The position numbers and the translations under genes are program-made. Shown piece by piece: positions 53,881 through 62,124 of a stretch of 64,000 nt of DNA. The stretch is from Saccharibacillus deserti (GTDB lineage: Bacteria; Bacillota; Bacilli; Paenibacillales; Paenibacillaceae). Numbering within the stretch: the first letter of the stretch is position 1; each line of letters begins with the position of its first letter. Where the stretch lies: positions 1,082,355-1,146,354 of the forward strand of contig NZ_JABJVN010000001.1 of NCBI RefSeq assembly GCF_013618475.1, read 5' to 3'. The notes under the pieces are model-generated. The model was not told where the DNA came from. It saw only the letters and a list, made by a program, of their open reading frames with translations, and ran no database searches.

Positions 53881-55884
53881 TTAACCCACTTCCAACCCGT
53901 AAGCCCGGCAGGCCTCTTCCAACCCGCCCGCGAAAAACGTCTCCGACGTCGTGAACGCCCATTCCCCGTCAATCTTCCGGAACTGGCCCAGGACCAAGGT
54001 GTCGCATACCGCGCTCGGCATATACTCGAACGTATGATACAGATCCAGTTCGTTGTCGATCGTCAATTCCACTTTCCGCTTATAGGTGTCCAGCGAGCCG
54101 ACGATTACGATCCGCGTACAGTGCTTCGGCAGCTTAACCAGGTCGAGCAGCAGCAGCTTTTCCCATAGATTATCGTTGATCAGCCGTACGCAGCCGCTCG
54201 GATGCTCCGCCTGATTATAGAAAATAAAATCGTCTTCGCCCGCACACACGTCATGCTCGTTCACGAGGAAAGCCGAAAGGTCGATGTCCACGTCGTCTTC
54301 CGAATTAAGCTTTGATAGCTTGAGCGTAAGCACTTTCCCGGGCGAGACGCCAATGCGTGAACGCAGCCGCTCTTCCGTCTTGTCTAGCTGCGTCTTGTCC
54401 CATACTTCAACTCCCAACTGCTCCGCCATCTGAAGCGCAGCACGGCTGAAATAGCTTGTCGCCACGACCATGTAGCTCTGACAGTCGTACATATTCGCGC
54501 CCGCGTATACTTCCTGGATCGCCCTCACCGGCACAACATTGCTGAAACATTTGAGCTGTACGGCCGTCCGGGTTTCGCCTTTGACCAGAATGAGATCTAC
54601 TCCGTAGTCCGGCGCATAAGGATCGCTCGTCGGCACTTCGACTTCATAGCCGAGTTTGGTAAACAGATCCTGCATATGATATTCGAACGTACGCCCGTCG
54701 AGCGCGATCTCTTCCAGGACTTCCGGGGTAAAGGAGTAGGTCGTCGTCAGGTCGGGGATCCCGTAGCTCTGCGCCACCTGCTGCATGCCCGCCTCATAAC
54801 CGTCGCCGATCGCGTTGAAGCGCCATTCCTCTTTGTAGGCATAGAGCGCCCCCAGTTCCAGAGCCGTATTGACCGAATCGTGTTCCATCTCGATGTCGTA
54901 GCGCAGCATTTCCCGGTTGTCGTAGGTCATGACGCGGATATACAGCTCTTCCGGAGCGCCATTCGGCATCACGAGTGTGAACAGGATTTTGTCGAGTCCC
55001 GCCTGACCCAGGGCGGTCAGATTGACCGTATACACTTCCATATCCTCCGTCGGCAGCTCGCGTCCATCCACGTGTGTCACCCCGACCGTCGACTTGTTCC
55101 CGAAAAAGGCGATGCTCTCCGCATCCGGAAGCCGATTGTCGGCCAGCAGCATCCCGGCCGTCAGACATTCGCCTTCCGACGTTTTCCAGCCGATCCCTAC
55201 TTTCAGGTTGCTGTGACCGACGGGCGTTTTGGATCCTTTGACAACACTTTGGGAGTCCGAGCGGTCTTCGGTCCGAATCACGCGTACCCGTCCGCTCATC
55301 GGCAGGTCCGTTTTGTTGATATACTGAGTGAACTTGTTGAAAATCTTGCGGTAGAGGACCGACGTCGCAAGGCTCGAAATCTTCGGGGCATGCGTCAGCG
55401 TAATGTTCTTCGGCGTCTTCTGCGTGCAGCGCAGCGGATAGCCTTTGATCGAGATAAAGTTCCAGAACAGGTGCGGGGCATTCATGGAGGCGATCGGATT
55501 CAGGTAAGGCGTCACTTCCTCGTCCGTAAACCAGATAATATGCGTCAGTTCGCTCGTCGTGAACAGTTTGGAAAACAGGTCGATCTTCTCGCCGCGCAGC
55601 GGATCTTTGCCGTAGATCTCGTCTTTGAGATAAGTATGCGTATTCTCATGCGTAAACGGCGGCAGCCGGTAAAAGAAGCCATCCGACTGTGCCACAACCT
55701 TTACCGGTCCGGCAAACGTCAGCGGGGACAGCTTGTTGAATACCGTCTGCATATTGCTGCGCTTCATGTATTTTTGCAAACCCTCGGCGGCGTTCACGAT
55801 CAGGATGACGTTCATTTTGTCGGCTTCGACGCCCTGACGGGTTAAGTAGGATTGATACGAACTTCGATAACTGCTGGAACCCAT
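53881..55884 (-). CDS. TerD-nuclease-TerD fusion protein (Mrr-like restriction endonuclease fold)
   Basis: The 667-residue protein has four parts. Residues 1-215 have no match I recognise. Residues 222-376 form a TerD domain (GIGWKTSEG, IRVMTYDNREMLRYD, EEWRFNAIGDGYEAGM). Residues about 395-498 look like a Mrr/restriction-endonuclease fold: FEYHMQDLFTKLGYEVEV, then GVDLIL with Asp430 and AVQLKC with Gln443-x-Lys445, the D-(Q/E)xK catalytic pattern. Residues 517-665 form a second TerD domain (DIDLSAFL, DDFIFYNQ, EWAFTTSETFFAGGLEEA). Start ATG 55884 has an AAAGGAGG site. No other ter genes are nearby. TerD domains belong to tellurite/stress systems with suspected anti-phage roles. Confidence 0.88.
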   Translation of the reverse strand: MGSSSYRSSYQSYLTRQGVEADKMNVILIVNAAEGLQKYMKRSNMQTVFNKLSPLTFAGPVKVVAQSDGFFYRLPPFTHENTHTYLKDEIYGKDPLRGEKIDLFSKLFTTSELTHIIWFTDEEVTPYLNPIASMNAPHLFWNFISIKGYPLRCTQKTPKNITLTHAPKISSLATSVLYRKIFNKFTQYINKTDLPMSGRVRVIRTEDRSDSQSVVKGSKTPVGHSNLKVGIGWKTSEGECLTAGMLLADNRLPDAESIAFFGNKSTVGVTHVDGRELPTEDMEVYTVNLTALGQAGLDKILFTLVMPNGAPEELYIRVMTYDNREMLRYDIEMEHDSVNTALELGALYAYKEEWRFNAIGDGYEAGMQQVAQSYGIPDLTTTYSFTPEVLEEIALDGRTFEYHMQDLFTKLGYEVEVPTSDPYAPDYGVDLILVKGETRTAVQLKCFSNVVPVRAIQEVYAGANMYDCQSYMVVATSYFSRAALQMAEQLGVEVWDKTQLDKTEERLRSRIGVSPGKVLTLKLSKLNSEDDVDIDLSAFLVNEHDVCAGEDDFIFYNQAEHPSGCVRLINDNLWEKLLLLDLVKLPKHCTRIVIVGSLDTYKRKVELTIDNELDLYHTFEYMPSAVCDTLVLGQFRKIDGEWAFTTSETFFAGGLEEACRAYGLEVG

Positions 55885-56083
55885 AATATTTCCTCCTTTG
55901 GTTCAAGAAGACCAGATGCTCCCTAAATAGTACTCTCTTTCCGACTGGAAGTGAATGACCAAAAAGAGAAAAAGATCCTGACCCAAACAAAAAAGAACCG
56001 CCTTCTCTCATCCAAGTTAGTCCCTGAACGACACTGCATACGGCCGAACATGCTATTCAAATGATGCGGCTGGACTGAAAAGA

Positions 56084-56128
56084 AAAAGCCACCAAAGGCG
56101 TCTTGTTCTGCGCCCTTGGTGGCTTTGT
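56084..56128 (-). terminator. Hairpin terminator downstream of the HAMP-domain remnant
   Basis: AAAGCCACCAAAGGCG pairs with CGCCCTTGGTGGCTTT (one mismatch); on the minus strand it ends in TTTTTCTTTTC. Confidence 0.75.
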
Positions 56129-56130
56129 GT

Positions 56131-56292
56131 TTAACATGCTGCATTTACAGTTTGATACAGTTTGAACCGAACCATCCGATTGACCGGTCGGGTAATAATC
56201 AGATGGGTCAGGAACCAGATCGCGGCTCCCAACAGAATCAGGGAAACCACACTCACAAGCAGCGACATATTCCGGCTTTCGACATAGTCGAC
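56131..56292 (-). pseudogene. Fragment of a membrane sensor (transmembrane helix plus start of HAMP)
   Basis: A 53-codon frame directly after the APH stop reads VDYVESRNMSLLVSVVSLIL, a membrane helix (to WFLTHLIIT) and RPVNRMVRF, the start of a HAMP domain as in chemotaxis receptors or sensor kinases. Everything before the helix and after the HAMP start is missing, and a terminator follows. An ATG at 56268 lacks a ribosome-binding site. Confidence 0.65.
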
Positions 56293-57035
56293 TAGGGTTT
56301 TGCAGCGGAAGCCAGCACGCGCACACGCCTTCGGTCGCTTCTATACATCTCCGCGTGCCGCAGAAATTCATCGTTCCCCGTCTCCTTCGCCCTGTTCTCC
56401 GTATAGCATGCAATCTCTTCCAACCGGGCCGCCAAGGTCGAGAACAGTTCGCTGCAATCAAACGGTTTGCCGTAAGCTTCAATCAGCCGGTCCAGACGCC
56501 GCAGACGTTCGTCGGCGGTGAATCCGCAGTCTTCCGCATCTCCGGCAAATGGGACAAGGCGGTACGCCAGATAAGCCAGATCCCGGATCCGAGGACCCGG
56601 CGAAGCCGTATCGAAGTCGAACAAACCGCTCACTTTGCCGTCGATAAACGTCATATTATAAGGAGCCGCGTCATTGTGGCAGATCACTTCGGCCGGCTGA
56701 TGAATAGGCATCCCCCAGATCAGCGCCTCGTGGACAAGCGGCTCGCTGACATCGTGAATCCGCCGCATCAGTCTGCCCGCACCGCTTAGAATCTCCGGCG
56801 ACCACAGCCAACCGGGCAGCGGATAGTTCCCGACCTCCCCGGGGAGAAAAGACAGTACCTCTCTTCCTTGTTCGTCGAACCCGATCGGCTCCGGCACCTC
56901 TTCGATCCCCGAAGCGCGCAGCAGATCCAGCAGACGGTGAACGGCAGGCGTCCACACGCCCGCCCGGCGATGCACCTCGTTTCCGATCCGGCTTACCGTA
57001 TTGGAGTTTCCTCCACTCAACACTTCTTCTTGCAT
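56292..57035 (-). CDS. Aminoglycoside phosphotransferase (APH)-family kinase
   Basis: The 247-residue protein has the APH catalytic loop VICHNDAAPYNMTF (HxDxxxxN) and the metal-binding FDFDTASPGPRIRDLAYLAY. The N-terminal lobe is short. Substrate unknown: the family covers antibiotics, choline, homoserine and sugars. ATG 57035 (AAGGGGATTGAG site) is chosen; the frame extends 75 codons upstream over the AraC remnant. It stands between debris on both sides but its motifs are intact. Confidence 0.88.
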   Translation of the reverse strand: MQEEVLSGGNSNTVSRIGNEVHRRAGVWTPAVHRLLDLLRASGIEEVPEPIGFDEQGREVLSFLPGEVGNYPLPGWLWSPEILSGAGRLMRRIHDVSEPLVHEALIWGMPIHQPAEVICHNDAAPYNMTFIDGKVSGLFDFDTASPGPRIRDLAYLAYRLVPFAGDAEDCGFTADERLRRLDRLIEAYGKPFDCSELFSTLAARLEEIACYTENRAKETGNDEFLRHAEMYRSDRRRVRVLASAAKP

Positions 57036-57113
57036 CTCAATCCCCTTCCCATATGTCGGAATCAAACAGGTTCTCGTATAATCGAAGAAAACATACCCTA
57101 AGGAGCTGAAGCG

Positions 57114-57382
57114 ATGACACTGCCCGGAATGCAGGTGGAAAATATGCAGATGAACCTCTCGCTTGGCGGACTGCGGTTGAATGTGCTGTATATTCGCTCG
57201 GGCACTTTTTTTCAATCGATGCCTGCCCATACGCATAGCGGCAAAAGTTACGGGCTGCATTACATACCGGCTGGACGCGGCTAGGTAATCGCAGACGGTG
57301 TCCGGTATCCCCTTGCGCCCCGCCCCCTATATAGGACCGGTCCCGATATCGTGCACGAACAGATCCCCGATCCGGCGGACCC
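57114..57382 (+). pseudogene. AraC-family regulator remnant (N-terminal cupin piece)
   Basis: ATG 57114 with an AAGGAG site opens a frame with the AraC cupin pattern MPAHTHSGKSYGLHYIPAGRG, cut by a TAG at 57282, then GVRYPLAP and GPDIVHEQIPDPADPMYE. The similarity ends near 57382, and no HTH follows. The intact ribosome-binding site and single stop suggest recent loss. Confidence 0.8.
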
Positions 57383-57536
57383 CATGTACGAAATACGAAG
57401 ATCCGGACGTAATGTAACCTTTCTCGCCATTGCCGCTGACCATGCCTTTCCGCCACTCTCTCCCCGGATCGAGCAGGGGCAGCTCGGCATAGGCGACGGC
57501 ATGATTGCCTCTGGCATAATTTGACGGTATTCTTGG

Positions 57537-58106
57537 TCAGTTCTGTTTAAAGCCGTGATAGAACGTACTCAGCAGCAGCTCCGCAGCGGAATTTCGCGCA
57601 ATATTCCCGTCGGCCACCTGCTGCCAGGTCAAGAACAACAACGAGTACAGAACGTCGACGATCCAATTTTTGTTTGCGTCTTGGCGAAAATATCCTTTTT
57701 GCTGCAAAAATTCGATCGCATGAAGCAGAGGTTCTCTCAGCACTTGATCTTTCTTTTCGACCTCTTTGCTTCGGTTGACGCTGACTTCGTGGTCCAGGAA
57801 ATAGATTTTGTCGCCCAACGGAATCAAAGCTTCGATCAGTTTGGGAATATAGGACTCGTAATTCATTTCATCCAGCTTGATCGGTTCAATCGTCTCGGCC
57901 ACCACTTCGATCGCCCGAAAGCTCAAATGGACCATCAGCTGCTCCCGGCTCTCCACGTAACGATGCAGGGTCGCGATTCCGATCCCAGCGGCTTCCGCGA
58001 TCTCGTTCATGGAGGCTCCCGGATTTTCGATCAGACAGGTTGTGGCTTCGTCCAGAATCGTATTTAAACGTGTCTGCTTAAATGAAGTCAGTTCTTTTTT
58101 GGTCAT
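57537..58106 (-). CDS. TetR-family transcriptional regulator
   Basis: The 189-residue protein starts at MTKKELTSF (ATG 58106, AGAGGTG site); the frame extends to 58175. The HTH is NTILDEATTCLIENPGASMN and EIAEAAGIGIATLHRYVESR. The C-terminal domain has TetR_C-like helices (VDVLYSLLFLTWQQVADG). Its neighbour upstream is a broken SMR efflux gene in the same direction, so its old role was probably to sense and repress drug efflux; present targets are unknown. Confidence 0.9.
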   Translation of the reverse strand: MTKKELTSFKQTRLNTILDEATTCLIENPGASMNEIAEAAGIGIATLHRYVESREQLMVHLSFRAIEVVAETIEPIKLDEMNYESYIPKLIEALIPLGDKIYFLDHEVSVNRSKEVEKKDQVLREPLLHAIEFLQQKGYFRQDANKNWIVDVLYSLLFLTWQQVADGNIARNSAAELLLSTFYHGFKQN

Positions 58107-58181
58107 GCTGCACCTCTTCGTGAGCCGCGTATTTAATCGAAAATGACTCACTTGATAGTATAGCATATCAGCCAAATCAAG

Positions 58182-58342
58182 AGACCACCATCAAACCTAT
58201 AATGCTCAACACGAGTCCCGCCACGAACGCCAACTTTTTCATATTTCTTGGATTCTTTGAATAGATAAATGCCCAGCAGTACACTGCCCGAAGCGCCTAC
58301 GCCTGTCCAGATGCCGTATCCGATACTGATCGGAAAGCTTCA
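58182..58342 (-). pseudogene. SMR (EmrE/YkkC-type) efflux protein fragment
   Basis: On the minus strand SFPISIGYGIWTGVGASGSV, LLGIYLFKESKKY is followed, after a frame change near the AAATATGAAAAAG stretch, by KKLAFVAGLVLSIIGLMVVS and stop. These are helices 3 and 4 of a small multidrug resistance protein. Helices 1 and 2 with the essential Glu are gone. Confidence 0.75.
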
Positions 58343-58400
58343 AAAAGATCACGCCTCCGACTTCAAAAACCGGCCAAAATTAAAAAATCCAACTCATATT

Positions 58401-58762
58401 CTATGCCCCGCTTCCTTGGATGGAGTCGGCACGATTGGTCCAGCCGTGCTTGTCCGCCGTATGCAGCGCTTTCTGGAACTGCCACGCGTACATGGCGGAA
58501 GCCCCGATATAGCGGGCTTTGCCGGATTTGACGACATCGTGCAGCGCCTCCATCGTTTCTTCGATCGGCGTATGGGGATCCCAGCGGTGAATGATATACA
58601 AGTCAACGTAATCCGTCCCCAGCCGGCCGAGAATTTCTTCGCTCGCGCCCATCAAATACACATTGGCCGTATCGAAAAAGGTGATGCCGAGTTTCAGCGC
58701 TCTGCGGATCTCCGGGCGGCTGTTCTCCTCGTCCAGAACCCAGGAGTGAACCCATTTTGGGG
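58401..58762 (-). pseudogene. Aldo/keto reductase remnant with internal deletion
   Basis: On the minus strand the frame reads KWVHSWVLDEENSRPEIRRA, ITFFDTANVYLMGASEEILGR, then directly LGTDYVDLYIIHRWDP and YIGASAMYAWQFQKAL. About 60 residues, including the catalytic Lys region, are deleted between ILGR and LGTDY, and the protein ends after KHGWT. An open 87-codon frame is left at 58401-58661. Confidence 0.85.
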
Positions 58763-58794
58763 AATCTCCGCTTCCCGAAGAAGAATTTCGGCCG

Positions 58795-58923
58795 CCCCGG
58801 CGGGTCGGTTACGAGAGCCAGTCGCAGTTCAGCCGGGAATATTCATGGCTGCTCGGCGTATCGCCGCGTGCGGCAGGCGTATATCGGATCTACGGAAGGG
58901 AACGACTGGGTGCGGGAAAATAA
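58795..58923 (+). pseudogene. AraC-family regulator remnant (last HTH piece)
   Basis: The plus-strand frame RRVGYESQSQFSREYSWLLG matches the second HTH end of AraC regulators (VGYESPSQFSREYRRLFG-type) and stops at TAA 58921. It faces the aldo/keto reductase remnant, the usual arrangement of a regulator and its target. Confidence 0.65.
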
Positions 58924-58968
58924 AAAAAGCCGGATCAGCGCAGTATAACATGCGCCGATCCGGCTTTT
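58923..58968. terminator. Hairpin terminator
   Basis: AAAAGCCGGATC(A)GCGCA pairs with TGCGCCGATCCGGCTTTT. It follows the AraC remnant and can act on both strands. Confidence 0.85.
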
Positions 58969-58985
58969 AAGTGAGAGATGAAATG

Positions 58986-59020
58986 AAAAAACATCTTTAG
59001 CCTAGGCTAAAGATGTTTTT
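58986..59020. terminator. Perfect-palindrome terminator after the cold-shock gene
   Basis: AAAAACATCTTTAGCC and its exact complement meet at TA; T runs on both strands. It ends the csp transcript on the minus strand. Confidence 0.93.
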
Positions 59021-59030
59021 AAAAACGGAA

Positions 59031-59231
59031 TTACAGTTTTACAACGTTTTCCGCTTGTGGTCCACGGCTGCCTTGAACAACGTTGAATTCTACGCGTTGT
59101 CCTTCGTCCAATGTTTTGAAACCTTCGTCTTGAATAGCGGAGAAGTGAACGAACACGTCGTTGCCGCCTTCGATTTCGATGAAGCCAAATCCTTTATCCG
59201 CGTTGAACCATTTAACTGTACCTGTTTGCAT
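59031..59231 (-). CDS. Cold-shock protein (CspA/CspB family)
   Basis: The 66-residue OB-fold protein starts at MQTGTVKWF (ATG 59231, GGAGGT site). RNP1 KGFGFIE (13-19) and RNP2 VFVHF (26-30) are intact. It binds single-stranded RNA and DNA and acts as an RNA chaperone. A promoter at 59390-59418 leaves about 150 bases of 5' untranslated RNA, typical of cold-regulated csp genes. Confidence 0.97.
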   Translation of the reverse strand: MQTGTVKWFNADKGFGFIEIEGGNDVFVHFSAIQDEGFKTLDEGQRVEFNVVQGSRGPQAENVVKL

Positions 59232-59389
59232 GTGAGGTACCTCCAAAAATTAAATTTTACATGACTTAGTTTATTCAGAAATAATCCGATAAAATTAAAA
59301 ATCACATATTTCACAAGGTTATTACTCTAGCGAATCCTAACCCTCTGAAATAGGTGAGTTCCGATTGCGTTGTCATTTGCTATACCCTT

Positions 59390-59418
59390 ACTATAACCTA
59401 TCGTTTGCTTAAATGCAA
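59390..59418 (-). promoter_or_regulatory. Promoter of the cold-shock gene with long 5' leader
   Basis: On the minus strand -35 TTGCAT (59413-59418) and -10 TATAGT (59390-59395) are 17 bases apart. Transcription from about 59383 would give a leader of about 150 bases that can fold, as in cspA/cspB. Confidence 0.65.
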
Positions 59419-59497
59419 TCCTTGTACGGGGTTTTTTTATTTAATTATAAAAAGAAGCCAAACGCGGATGTCGCCGGCTTCTTTGGGCGCTGCCGAA

Positions 59498-60058
59498 TTA
59501 CGGGCGGAATCTCTTCCCTTTCATGCGTTCCAGCACGAAAAAATAGCTTTTGCCGCTGTCTATCGTCTTGATGTCCATGACCGCAAACAGCGTATCGGGG
59601 TCCACTTTTCGAAACATATCGATAATGTCTTTATGGTCGTAGACCATTGCCGCACTGACTTTGCCGCGATATTCGATCTGGCGCAGCCTTGCGGCACTCC
59701 TGCGCGTGCGAAGCATCGGACGCGCAAGCGCCATCGCCGGGCGGATCGGACTGCGTGGAATTTTGTCGAACGGCAGATTCATGGGAATCCACCGCGGGTT
59801 GACCGCATACAGTTCGCCGTTCTTTTTTTGAAAAACCAACGGATGGACATGTTCGGCGTTCTCGAACTGTTTGCCGTACCAGCCCGATACGGTCAGAAGG
59901 CCTTCGAGCGGATGTCCGGAAACGATCTCCGAACCTTTCCACAAATCCCACATGCCTTCAGAATCTATCGGTTCCAAGGTATCGAACAGCGCAAAAGCCT
60001 CTTCCTGGGAAGCGCCGGCCTCTCGCATCCGGTTCAATCTCTCTTTTCCCGTATTCAA
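59498..60058 (-). CDS. GXWXG/DUF4334-type protein
   Basis: The 186-residue protein probably starts at TTG 60058 (GGAGGAGG site); the open frame extends to 60181 over the adjacent gene's end. It has ALFDTLEPIDSEGMWDLWKG, SGHPLEGLLTVSGWYGK, HVHPLVFQKKNGELYAVNPR (GXWXG-type domain) and the C-terminal DUF4334-like DHKDIIDMFRKVDPDTLFAVMD. The function of the family is unknown. No signal peptide. Confidence 0.85.
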   Translation of the reverse strand: MNTGKERLNRMREAGASQEEAFALFDTLEPIDSEGMWDLWKGSEIVSGHPLEGLLTVSGWYGKQFENAEHVHPLVFQKKNGELYAVNPRWIPMNLPFDKIPRSPIRPAMALARPMLRTRRSAARLRQIEYRGKVSAAMVYDHKDIIDMFRKVDPDTLFAVMDIKTIDSGKSYFFVLERMKGKRFRP

Positions 60059-60181
60059 TATCCGTTCCTCCTCCGTGATCCGATGTACTGGGGCGCAGAC
60101 GCTTCTTCCCCGCCATGCCCGATGTGGTTTGATCGTATCACGGAGCGGTGTCCCGTTCAATGAAGCGGAAGCGGGGAACAA

Positions 60182-61231
60182 TCAGTTCAGTGTCCGCACA
60201 GCTTCCGGCGAGAATGCGACCAGTTCGTTCAAGCGTCCTTCTTCGACTTTGCTCGCCCAAGCCGGATCGGCCAGCAAAGCGCGGCCGATCGCGACCAGAT
60301 CGAATTCGCCGCGATCCAGCCGTTCGAGCAGATCGTCGATGCCGCTTACGCCGGCGCCTTTGCCTTCGGAGAACAGGCTTGTGAATTCGCCGTCCAATCC
60401 GACGGAGCCGACCGTAATCGTCGGTTTGCCGCTCAGCTTCTTCGTCCATCCGGCCAGATTCAGATCGGAGCCTTCGAATTCCGGTTCCCAGAAGCGGCGC
60501 GTGGAGCAGTGGAAGATGTCGACGCCCGCTTCGCTCAGCGGTTTCAGGAAACGTTCCAGCTCTTCCGGCGTCTGGGCAAGCTTCGCTTTATAATCGCTGC
60601 CTTTCCACTGCGAGAAGCGGAAGACAATCGGGAAGTCGCTGCCGACCGCTTCCCGGCAGGCTTCGATCACTTCAACCGCAAAGCGGGTGCGTTTCACCAA
60701 GTCGCCGCCGTAACGGTCGGTACGGGTATTCGTTTGGGCCCAGAAAAATTGGTCGATCAGGTACTCGTGCGCACCGTGCAGCTCGATCCCGTCAAATCCG
60801 GCTTGCTTGGCGGCTGCAGCCGAAGCGGCGAACTGTCGAACCAGCTCCGCCACTTCCTGCTCCGTATAATCGTTCACCTGGCCGCGGGCGCCCATATGCC
60901 AGATTTGCGGAATGATTTTGCCGCCCGCCGCATGGACTTCGTCAACGGCGTGTTTCCAGCCGGCCAGTGCCGCTTCGCCGTACAGATGCGGAACGTTCTG
61001 CTGATTGGAAGCGTCCGGATGGTCGATAACCGTTCCTTCCGTGACGATGAGACCGACGCTGTTCTCCGCTCTATGGCGATAATACGCGGCTACGTTCGAA
61101 CCCGGTACGCCTTCCGGCGAGAATTGGCGCGTCATCGGAGCCATAACGACCCGGTTGGACAACGATAAACTTCCGGCATCAAAAGGTTGGAACAAAGCTT
61201 GGACAGATCTTGCGGATTGCGGGTGGGTCAT
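60182..61231 (-). CDS. Old yellow enzyme family NADH:flavin oxidoreductase
   Basis: The 349-residue FMN enzyme has NRVVMAPMTRQFSPEG (27-42), EGTVIDHP, PQIWHMGARG, the catalytic motif HGAHEYLIDQFFWAQTNTRTD and C-terminal IGRALLADPAW. It reduces activated alkenes or quinones with NAD(P)H. A large palindrome identical in core to one before the TetR gene lies upstream, so it is probably derepressed by that TetR protein in response to an electrophile. Confidence 0.95.
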   Translation of the reverse strand: MTHPQSARSVQALFQPFDAGSLSLSNRVVMAPMTRQFSPEGVPGSNVAAYYRHRAENSVGLIVTEGTVIDHPDASNQQNVPHLYGEAALAGWKHAVDEVHAAGGKIIPQIWHMGARGQVNDYTEQEVAELVRQFAASAAAAKQAGFDGIELHGAHEYLIDQFFWAQTNTRTDRYGGDLVKRTRFAVEVIEACREAVGSDFPIVFRFSQWKGSDYKAKLAQTPEELERFLKPLSEAGVDIFHCSTRRFWEPEFEGSDLNLAGWTKKLSGKPTITVGSVGLDGEFTSLFSEGKGAGVSGIDDLLERLDRGEFDLVAIGRALLADPAWASKVEEGRLNELVAFSPEAVRTLN

Positions 61232-61270
61232 AACAATCGCCTCCTGAAAAGTGGGGTGGGGGTTAAGCCA

Positions 61271-61298
61271 TACTTATTGACTGAATGGTCAATAAGTA
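61271..61298. promoter_or_regulatory. TetR operator upstream of the OYE gene
   Basis: TACTTATTGAC-TGAATG-GTCAATAAGTA is a perfect inverted repeat with 11-base arms. Its core TTGAC-N6-GTCAA recurs at 62078, before the TetR gene. Confidence 0.8.
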
Positions 61299-61476
61299 TT
61301 CAAAAAAAACGGCCGCTTCTAAGACATATACGCAAATGACAAATCGACTTCATCTTCGACGCCGGACCGCTGCATGTAAACCCAAAACGGGATCTGTGCG
61401 CCGAAGAAACTCGCTTATTCGAAAAAGTCGATGCGTTTGTGTACATGCCTTTGCGAAGAAACCGATTTTTCAAACG

Positions 61477-62058
61477 TCATACCTGCATTAACGCGACTGC
61501 CGTGCGCAGGACGCCGCCAATCTCTTCCCGGGAACTGCCGGACTTCTCCATCACCTTCGCTCCGCTGATCGCGTTGTTAAGGTGGATGGCCAACTCCCGG
61601 CTGCCCAGGCGCGCGGTAAAGATTCCCTGCTCCTGTCCGCTTCGGATCGTCTGTTCGACCAGCTGCTGCATCCGGCTGGACATCCACTCGATCTCCCGGT
61701 TGATGTCTTCGTCTTCGCCTCCGAATTCGAGTGCCGAGTTGATAATGAGGCATCCTCTGCTCACCGATTCCGCATCCGGGAACAAGGCCGCATCGCAGAT
61801 CGCTTCCAACTGCCGCAGAGGCGAAGCCTCGGCGGCAATCCGTTCTTCCAGAAGTTCCAGCGTTTGTTCCCGGTACAGCTTCAGGGATTGAAGAAATAAT
61901 TCTTTTTTGCTTTTGAATACGCCATATAAGCTCTGTTTTTTCACCTGGGTCGTGCGTGTCAGATCGTCGTAAGACGTTCCATGGTATCCTTTTTCCCGGA
62001 AAACCTCCATACACTGGTGAAGCGCCGCATCGGCATCAAATTGTCTTGGTCTGCTCAT
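61477..62058 (-). CDS. TetR-family transcriptional regulator
   Basis: The 193-residue protein has an N-terminal HTH (FDADAALHQCMEVFREKGYH, TSYDDLTRTTQVKKQSLYGV) and a TetR_C domain with ALFPDAESVSRGCLIINSAL and RSGQEQGIFTARLGSRELA, the pattern of the YxaF/LmrA-like group. It lies 245 bases upstream of the OYE gene in the same direction and has a matching operator in front of both. It is expected to repress itself and the OYE gene. Confidence 0.93.
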   Translation of the reverse strand: MSRPRQFDADAALHQCMEVFREKGYHGTSYDDLTRTTQVKKQSLYGVFKSKKELFLQSLKLYREQTLELLEERIAAEASPLRQLEAICDAALFPDAESVSRGCLIINSALEFGGEDEDINREIEWMSSRMQQLVEQTIRSGQEQGIFTARLGSRELAIHLNNAISGAKVMEKSGSSREEIGGVLRTAVALMQV

Positions 62059-62077
62059 ATCGACACTCTACCAGTAA

Positions 62078-62093
62078 TTGACCGATTGGTCAA
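62078..62093. promoter_or_regulatory. TetR operator upstream of the TetR gene
   Basis: TTGACC-GATT-GGTCAA is a perfect dyad 20 bases before the TetR start; it shares the core of the operator at 61271. Confidence 0.75.
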
Positions 62094-62124
62094 GTATACA
62101 TGTAAAGTCTGAAACTTTTGCGTT

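Noticed and set aside
58401-58661. 87-codon frame as an intact small aldo/keto reductase
   Set aside because: It lacks the N-terminal barrel strands, the catalytic Lys region and the C-terminal half.
59283-59320. Fnr box in the cold-shock leader
   Set aside because: TGTGA appears twice in the same orientation instead of as a dyad, and it lies inside the transcribed leader.
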